Shown one piece after another: positions 6,284-10,370 of a stretch of DNA of 10,370 bases (position 1 is the stretch's first letter; the number at the start of each line of letters is the position of its first letter). Origin of the DNA: Geodermatophilaceae bacterium. Its GTDB lineage: Bacteria; Actinomycetota; Actinomycetes; Mycobacteriales; Geodermatophilaceae. A program made the position numbers and the translations under genes. The notes under the pieces are model-generated. The model was not told the origin of the DNA and ran no database searches. It was given only the letters and a program-made list of their open reading frames with translations. The DNA is taken from positions 1 through 10,370 of the forward strand of contig JACCQS010000100.1 of NCBI GenBank assembly GCA_013814015.1, in the 5' to 3' direction.

Positions 6284-6347
6284 AGGTTATGTGCATAACG
6301 TCCCTCGAATGGGCCCGCTTTCCGGACGTTATGCACATAACGTGCGG
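6284..6347. repeat. right twin-palindrome module (42 bp apart)
   Basis: The 110-bp gap between the convergent ends of the DUF559 and PAC2 genes contains two more copies of the palindrome: AGGTTATGTGCATAACGT at 6284-6301 and ACGTTATGCACATAACGT at 6326-6343. Their 14-bp cores (GTTATGTGCATAAC and GTTATGCACATAAC) are exact reverse complements. Centre-to-centre spacing is again 42 bp. Compared in the same orientation with the left module, the 60 bp from the start of the first palindrome to the end of the second agree at 48 positions, including the spacer (16 of 24). The last palindrome runs on into CGTGCGG, matching in inverted form the CCGCACG that opens the left module. Confidence 0.88.
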
Positions 6348-6357
6348 CAATTTGAGG

Positions 6358-7272
6358 TCAGGATTCAGATGGGGAACCGTCCTCGTCGTGTTGGGCGAGA
6401 AAGCGTTCTACCTGCGCACCGATGTCTTCGGCGGACAGCGCGGACAGTTCGGCGATACCGGTGTCGCCGTCCTCGGTGGTCAACGCGTCGAACTGACGTT
6501 CCAGCGTGGAGACCACCCGGGCGATCTCGTCATTGCCGGCCAACTGCTCGTCGGCCGCTGCCACTACTCGAGTTCCAGCCTCGATCAGGTCGCCCAGCGG
6601 CAGCGACAAACCGGTGGCGGCAGCCGTTGCCTCCAGCAGGGCCGCCGAGGCCGCCGGGTAGTCGGATTCGGCCAGGTAGTACGGCACGTGTGCGGCGAAG
6701 CCGAAGCCGTCGTGCCCGGCCGCCCCGAGCCGGATCTCGAAGAGCGCTCCGAGACTCGCGGGTACGGCGACCTTGCCGCGCCACAGGTTGGCGCCGCTGA
6801 CCAAGCCGGACCGAGTGGCGTGCGAGGTCACGGTTACCGGGCGGGTGTGCGGCATCGCCATCGGAATGCCGAGCAGGCCCACGCTGCGCTGAACCTCGAA
6901 GCGCGTCACCAGATCCAGCATCGCCTCGGTGAAGCGGTCCCAGAGAAAGTCGGGCTCGGGGCCGGCCAGGAGCAGGAAACTGATTCCTCCGGAGTCGGTC
7001 ATCCGGTAGAGAACGAGTTCTGGTGCGACATAGTCCTCGTAGTGGTCCTCGTTGAAAGTCAGCCGTGGTCGACGGCTGCGGTAGTCGATGAGCACGTCGT
7101 GATCGAAGCGGACCACCACCTCGTGCTCGAGGCTGTCCAACAGTTGGCTCACCGCGAGACTCACCGCTGAGCCGGCATCGATGAAGCCCGGGATCGCTTG
7201 GACCAGGGTCGCTGCAGTCAGCAAGTCTGCGCCCGTTTCGAGGCGATAGAGATCTCCCGGCTCGATGCTCAC
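6358..7272 (-). CDS. PAC2 family protein (proteasome-assembly-chaperone-like)
   Basis: The 304-residue product has the actinobacterial PAC2 layout. It opens SIEPGDLYRLE, then has PGFIDAGSAVSLAVSQLLD and VVVRFDHDVLIDYRSRRP. A central ELVLYRMTDSGGISFLLLAGPEPDFLWDRF segment follows, then SVGLLGIPMAMPHTRPVTVTSHAT and HVPYYLAESDYPAAS. The C-terminal part is a helical, acidic region ending QVERFLAQHDEDGSPSES. The fold is shared with eukaryotic and archaeal proteasome assembly chaperones; the role in actinobacteria is not established. GTG 7272 was chosen because it directly precedes the conserved start, although no clear Shine-Dalgarno is visible. The open frame continues upstream through 7509 but there overlaps the neighbouring gene. 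It lies 58 nt after the upstream reverse-strand gene, so the two are probably co-transcribed. Its end faces the DUF559 gene. Confidence 0.85.
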   Translation of the reverse strand: MSIEPGDLYRLETGADLLTAATLVQAIPGFIDAGSAVSLAVSQLLDSLEHEVVVRFDHDVLIDYRSRRPRLTFNEDHYEDYVAPELVLYRMTDSGGISFLLLAGPEPDFLWDRFTEAMLDLVTRFEVQRSVGLLGIPMAMPHTRPVTVTSHATRSGLVSGANLWRGKVAVPASLGALFEIRLGAAGHDGFGFAAHVPYYLAESDYPAASAALLEATAAATGLSLPLGDLIEAGTRVVAAADEQLAGNDEIARVVSTLERQFDALTTEDGDTGIAELSALSAEDIGAQVERFLAQHDEDGSPSES

Positions 7273-7330
7273 GAGAGGATGCCCGGGTCGATGCCGTTCC
7301 GGCTGCTTGCGGTCATGGACGGCAACGCTT

Positions 7331-7660
7331 TCATGCGTCGCTGATCTGGCCGAACCCGAGGGCCAGCGGACGAGCTCGTGGGACATCATCGACGAAGACG
7401 AGGACATCGACATGAGTGGCGTCCCGGGGCTGGACCGTCGAACGGATTCCGGCATCGGACAGGACGGCGCGCAACGCCAACGCCGACTCTCGGGTGCCCG
7501 TTGTAGCAACCGAGCGGAGCAGTCCCTGCGCAGGCGAGGAGGAAGCGTTGCTGCGCGCCGGCGGAAAGGCCCAGCGGATGAAGATGATCAGTACGACAAC
7601 GACGGCCACAGCTGCGACCGGCCCAACCGCATAGTGCAGGCTGCCCGCATCGACCGGCAC
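7331..7660 (-). CDS. small one-TM protein with DUF2007-like domain
   Basis: The product is 109 residues. A short N-terminus is followed by one membrane segment (about residues 9-29, VGPVAAVAVVVVLIIFI), then positive and small residues. The cytoplasmic-type domain (about 48-105, from LLRSVATTGTRESALALRAVLSDAGIRSTV to VDVLVFVDDVPRARPLALGFG) resembles the DUF2007 putative signal-transducing fold: strand, helix with residues choosing a shorter or longer chain, then VxVFVxxxDxxxA. The function is unknown. GTG 7660 was chosen over GTG 7669 because a strong AGGAGG (reverse strand of 7669-7674) sits 8 nt upstream of 7660 and overlaps 7669. It is the probable first gene of a two-gene unit with the PAC2 protein and is divergent from meaA. 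Confidence 0.7.
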   Translation of the reverse strand: MPVDAGSLHYAVGPVAAVAVVVVLIIFIRWAFPPARSNASSSPAQGLLRSVATTGTRESALALRAVLSDAGIRSTVQPRDATHVDVLVFVDDVPRARPLALGFGQISDA

Positions 7661-7668
7661 GCCGACCA

Positions 7669-7674
7669 CCTCCT
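7669..7674 (-). promoter_or_regulatory. Shine-Dalgarno AGGAGG deciding the GTG 7660 start
   Basis: The plus strand reads cctcct here, which is AGGAGG on the reverse strand. Eight bases separate it from GTG 7660. The alternative GTG at 7669 overlaps it and cannot use it. Confidence 0.75.
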
Positions 7675-7795
7675 GTCACCCCGTACGCCAGCCTTGCGCA
7701 CGTACCGCTTCAGTCTGCCACTGCCGCGGACACGACCGGCGGCGCACGATAGCCAACCGACATCGCCGATCAGCTGCACCACCCGAACCGCGTCC

Positions 7796-7801
7796 TAGAC
7801 T
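7796..7801 (+). promoter_or_regulatory. probable -10 element TAGACT, leaderless start of meaA
   Basis: TAGACT fits the actinobacterial TAnnnT -10 pattern and ends 6 nt before the meaA ATG at 7808. Transcription would therefore begin at or next to the A of ATG. There is no Shine-Dalgarno in the 20 nt upstream, which agrees with a leaderless mRNA. No strong -35 was found; the hexamer at the right distance (7773-7778, GCTGCA) is poor. The rest of the 147-bp divergent gap (7661-7807) shows nothing else I can name. Confidence 0.45.
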
Positions 7802-7807
7802 TCGGCC

Positions 7808-9829
7808 ATGCCCTACCCGTCCAGTCCCGGGAATCGGGACCGGCCGTGGGTGATTCGGACCTACGCCGGGCACTCGTCGGCCAAGGAGTCCAACGCCCTC
7901 TATCGGCGCAATCTCGACAAGGGTCAGACCGGCCTCTCGGTGGCCTTCGATCTGCCCACCCAGACCGGCTACGACGCGGACAGCGAGCTGGCGGCGGGCG
8001 AGGTCGGCAAGGTGGGGGTGCCGATCGCGCACCTCGGTGACATGCGGGCGTTGTTCGACGGCATTCCGCTGGCCACGATGAACACGTCGATGACGATCAA
8101 CGCCACCGCGATGTGGCTACTGGCCCTCTACGAGGTGGTCGCCGAGGAACAGGCGACAGCCGAGGGCGACGACCCGGCCGACGCGGTCAAAGCACTCACC
8201 GGCACCACGCAGAACGACATCATCAAGGAGTATCTCTCCCGCGGCACCTATATCTTCCCGCCCGAGCCCTCGCTGCGGCTGATCACCGACATGGTCGCCT
8301 ACACCGTCACCAAGATGCCGAAGTGGAACCCGACCAACATCTGCAGCTATCACCTGCAGGAGGCCGGAGCCACGCCGGTGCAGGAGATCGCGTACGCCAT
8401 GAGCACGGCCATGGCGGTGCTCGATGCCGTACGGGACTCCGGCCAGGTGCCATCAGACCGTTTCGGCGATGTCGTCGCCAGGATCTCCTTCTTTGTCAAC
8501 GCCGGCGTGCGCTTCGTGGAGGAGATGTGCAAGATGCGCGCCTTCACCCAGCTCTGGGACGAGCTGACCCTCGAGCGCTACGGCGTCACCGATCCCCGAC
8601 AACGCAGGTTCCGGTACGGCGTACAGGTCAACTCGTTGGGGCTGACCGAGGCGCAGCCCGAGAACAACGTCCAGCGGATCGTGCTCGAGATGCTCGCGGT
8701 CACTCTGTCCCGGGACTCCCGGGCGCGCGCGGTGCAGCTGCCGGCCTGGAACGAGGCACTCGGACTGCCCCGACCCTGGGATCAGCAGTGGGCGCTGCGG
8801 ATGCAGCAGGTGCTGGCTTTCGAGACCGACCTGCTGGACTACGAGGACCTGTTCACCGGCTCGGTCGTGGTCGAGCAGAAGGTAGCCGATCTCATCGTCG
8901 GCGCCAAGGCCGAGATCGCCAGGATCGAGGAGATGGGTGGCGCCGTCGCCGCGGTCGAGTCCGGCTACATGAAGAGTGAGATGGTCGCCTCCCTGGCTCA
9001 GCGTAGGGCTCGTATCGAGAGCGGTGAGGACGTCGTCGTGGGCGTCAACAGGTTCGAGTCCACCGAGGACAACCCGCTGTTGGCCGATCTGGACACGGCG
9101 ATCATGACCGTCGATCCCGCTGTCGAGCGGGCGGCCAAGGAGTCCCTGGTCGCCTGGCGAACGGAGCGCGATGCCGAGAAGGTCGCCCACTGCCTGGAAG
9201 CACTGCGCGAGGCCGCGAAGGGTCCGGAGAACTTGATGGTCGCCACGGTTGCCTGCGCGCGGGCCGGGGTGACGACGGGGGAGTGGGCCGGCCTGTTGCG
9301 TGAGGTCTTCGGTGAGTATCGCGCTCCCACCGGCGTGTCAGCCGCTCCGAGTGGTGCCGCGCCCAGCGAGGCGATGACCGCTGTACGCGACCGCGTCCGC
9401 GAGACCGGCGAGCAGATCGGCTCCAGGCTGCGGATGCTGGTCGGCAAGCCGGGACTCGACGGGCATTCCAACGGTGCCGAACAGATCGCCGTACGCGCCC
9501 GCGATGCCGGCTTCGAGGTGATCTATCAGGGGATTCGCCTGACGCCGGCCCAGATCGTCGCGACTGCGGTCGAGGAGGACGTGCACGTGGTGGGGCTCTC
9601 GGTGCTGTCCGGTTCCCATCTTCAGGTAGTTCCGGCTGTCGTCGAGGGTTTGCGAGCGGAGGGGCTCGACGACGTACCGGTCGTGGTCGGCGGGATCGTG
9701 CCGGACGTCGATGCACGGCGGCTTCGCGGGCTCGGCGTCGCAAGAGTGTTCACCCCCAAGGACTTCGGGATCAACGACATCATGGACGAGATCGTCACGG
9801 TGATCCGCGAGGCGCACTCCCTCGACTGA
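7808..9829 (+). CDS. meaA: ethylmalonyl-CoA mutase-type acyl-CoA mutase, B12-dependent
   Basis: This is an adenosylcobalamin-dependent carbon-skeleton mutase, 673 residues, with catalytic and B12-binding domains in one chain. The N-terminal TIM-barrel part carries RPWVIRTYAGHSSAKESNAL; Y19 aligns with catalytic Tyr89 of methylmalonyl-CoA mutase. It also has KGQTGLSVAFDLPTQTGYD, MNTSMTINATAMW, GTTQNDIIKEYLSRGTYIFP, NICSYHLQEAGATPVQEIAYAM and QPENNVQRIVLEMLAVTLS. The C-terminal domain (about 538-673) has the B12 base-off motif DxHxxG (D551, H553, G556), then SVLSGSH and VVGGIVPDVDA. The PTQTGYD motif, the length and recalled similarity to Streptomyces MeaA point to ethylmalonyl-CoA mutase (ethylmalonyl-CoA to methylsuccinyl-CoA), not MutB, which is longer and pairs with MutA. 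No crotonyl-CoA carboxylase/reductase gene is in view, so the exact substrate is inferred. Confidence 0.93.
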   Translation: MPYPSSPGNRDRPWVIRTYAGHSSAKESNALYRRNLDKGQTGLSVAFDLPTQTGYDADSELAAGEVGKVGVPIAHLGDMRALFDGIPLATMNTSMTINATAMWLLALYEVVAEEQATAEGDDPADAVKALTGTTQNDIIKEYLSRGTYIFPPEPSLRLITDMVAYTVTKMPKWNPTNICSYHLQEAGATPVQEIAYAMSTAMAVLDAVRDSGQVPSDRFGDVVARISFFVNAGVRFVEEMCKMRAFTQLWDELTLERYGVTDPRQRRFRYGVQVNSLGLTEAQPENNVQRIVLEMLAVTLSRDSRARAVQLPAWNEALGLPRPWDQQWALRMQQVLAFETDLLDYEDLFTGSVVVEQKVADLIVGAKAEIARIEEMGGAVAAVESGYMKSEMVASLAQRRARIESGEDVVVGVNRFESTEDNPLLADLDTAIMTVDPAVERAAKESLVAWRTERDAEKVAHCLEALREAAKGPENLMVATVACARAGVTTGEWAGLLREVFGEYRAPTGVSAAPSGAAPSEAMTAVRDRVRETGEQIGSRLRMLVGKPGLDGHSNGAEQIAVRARDAGFEVIYQGIRLTPAQIVATAVEEDVHVVGLSVLSGSHLQVVPAVVEGLRAEGLDDVPVVVGGIVPDVDARRLRGLGVARVFTPKDFGINDIMDEIVTVIREAHSLD

Positions 9830-9855
9830 GTGAGCCTCCACGGGTTGTCCCGGTC

Positions 9856-10370
9856 TCAACCGCCGACGGCCTTGCGGACTGCCACCTCGGCCACGGCGTA
9901 GCACCGAGCCTCATTCACGCCGGCGGCATCCTCCGTGGTCATGGCGATCTCGATCAGGTCCGAGCCGAGGCGCACGAGAACCACGATCGCGTCCATCGCT
10001 ACCGGCAAGGTCGCGTCGGACACCGTGTTCAATGGCTCGCGGTAGAAGAATGCGTACTCCTCGCCGATCCCGTAGCGCAGCCCACTGGTGGCTACCCGTA
10101 TCCCGAAATCAGGGATTTCTGAACATCGCGACGCCTGAAACACCAAGGTGCGCAAGGCTCCTGAGGCGACAGTCGCGTCCGAATGCATCCAAACTAGCTC
10201 GCTGATCTCGGCCCCCTGAACCCCGAAGTCGGTCGACGGAGTGCCGCCGGCCGCCGAGGTCGAGCCCGGTTGACCCACACTGGTCCCGCAGAGGACGGGG
10301 ATCGCCGAACGCGCACTCAGGACGCTGAACTGCCGAGTCACGTTCTCTCCCAACGCGGCGAGGTCCTCGG
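9856..10370 (-). CDS. unrecognised protein, C-terminal part (start outside window)
   Basis: The reverse-strand frame is open from the right edge to the TGA at 9856-9858. About 170 residues are visible. A linker rich in Gly, Ser and Thr (VGQPGSTSAAGGTPST) is followed by a compact domain of mixed strands and helices: AEISELVWMHSDATVASGALRTLVFQ, RYGIGEEYAFFYREP, DAIVVLVRLGSDLIEIAMTT and a final helix ending AEVAVRKAVGG. Cysteines in SRCSEIPD and NEARCYAVAE could pair if the domain is exported. The pattern is loosely like the extracytoplasmic sensor domain of PknH and related actinobacterial lipoproteins, but this is a guess by layout. TTG at 10353 is an in-frame possible start but has coding-like sequence before it (EDLAAL), so the gene most likely begins beyond the edge. 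The ends of this gene and meaA are 26 bp apart. Confidence 0.6.
   Translation of the reverse strand, partial: EDLAALGENVTRQFSVLSARSAIPVLCGTSVGQPGSTSAAGGTPSTDFGVQGAEISELVWMHSDATVASGALRTLVFQASRCSEIPDFGIRVATSGLRYGIGEEYAFFYREPLNTVSDATLPVAMDAIVVLVRLGSDLIEIAMTTEDAAGVNEARCYAVAEVAVRKAVGG

Larger units (their letters stand above)
5186..6347. other. candidate 1.16-kb cassette bounded by 24-bp inverted repeats
   Basis: The outer 24 bp on the left (5186-5209) and the reverse complement of the outer 24 bp on the right (6324-6347) match at 23 of 24 positions. Both start CCGCACGTTATG and end GCATAACGTCC. Between them lies one gene, the DUF559 nuclease-like protein, plus inner palindromes at 5232-5249 and 6284-6301. 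I saw no target-site duplication next to the ends (left flank ...gtccctc, right flank caatttg...), and the gene is not a recognised transposase. The boundary is therefore a hypothesis: it may be a mobile unit, or simply two operator pairs in which each half-site is symmetric. Confidence 0.35.

Noticed and set aside
6326..6343. DnaA boxes: TTATGCACA at 6329-6337 fits the loose TTATnCACA consensus, and 6289-6299 holds a reverse match
   Set aside because: The actinobacterial box is closer to TTGTCCACA, the left pair reads TTATGCGCA, and the stronger signal is the full 18-bp symmetry. No dnaA, dnaN or AT-rich unwinding region is nearby.
5171..6360. Target-site duplication flanking the palindrome-bracketed unit
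   Set aside because: I compared the bases before 5186 with those after 6347 and found no convincing direct repeat.
7273..7509. Upstream extension of the PAC2 reading frame
   Set aside because: It would overlap most of the neighbouring DUF2007-like gene. Its translation is low-complexity, and the family start lies at 7272.
8453..9190. Reverse-strand open frame inside meaA
   Set aside because: It is the mirror of conserved mutase sequence; composition is typical of antisense shadows in high-GC DNA.
9837..9861. Weak hairpin GGTTG...CAACC between meaA and the next gene
   Set aside because: The stem is only 5 bp with a 9-base loop, overlaps the opposing stop codon and has no T tract.

Overview
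The window reads as chromosomal DNA from a high-GC actinobacterium. The evidence is strong G/C preference at third codon positions, frequent GTG starts, an actinobacterial-type acidic loop in the ATP synthase gamma subunit, a MurA with Asp at the catalytic Cys position, a DUF2550 gene next to atpC, and a PAC2-family gene. From memory, the order atpG-atpD-atpC-DUF2550-(pduO, reverse)-murA is the order found around the ATP synthase of Mycobacterium tuberculosis, so the left half is a conserved actinobacterial neighbourhood. I cannot name the genus; a member of Propionibacteriales is plausible but not shown.

Layout. 1-2744 is the distal part of an F1Fo ATP synthase operon: the gamma C-terminus (cut by the window edge), beta, and epsilon, tightly spaced and co-directional. 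A small membrane-anchored DUF2550 protein follows (2781-3218). It ends exactly where the reverse-strand PduO-type cobalamin adenosyltransferase ends (3219-3818). murA (3887-5167) is divergent from that gene. Between murA and a reverse-strand pair of genes (PAC2 family protein 6358-7272 and a one-TM DUF2007-like protein 7331-7660) sits a single gene (5363-6247) that looks like an AbiEi-type winged-helix region joined to a DUF559 (PD-(D/E)XK / Vsr-like) nuclease domain. Divergent from the PAC2 pair is meaA (7808-9829), an adenosylcobalamin-dependent acyl-CoA mutase of the ethylmalonyl-CoA mutase type. A reverse-strand partial gene of unknown function runs off the right edge.

The least ordinary part is 5186-6347. 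The DUF559 gene is bracketed on both sides by a pair of 18-bp AT-rich palindromes with core GTTATGnnCATAAC. In both pairs the palindrome centres are exactly 42 bp apart (four helical turns). The outermost 24 bp on the left and right are inverted copies of each other with one mismatch. This is either a paired-operator system, possibly autoregulatory, or the ends of a small mobile or repeat unit carrying the nuclease gene. No other copy of the palindrome was seen in the window.

Other points of note are a 95-residue acidic, Ser-rich C-terminal tail on the ATP synthase beta subunit, the Cys-to-Asp change in MurA (expected to give fosfomycin insensitivity), and a likely leaderless promoter for meaA. 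PduO makes adenosylcobalamin and MeaA uses it, so the two B12 genes may be functionally linked although they are 4 kb apart and on opposite strands.
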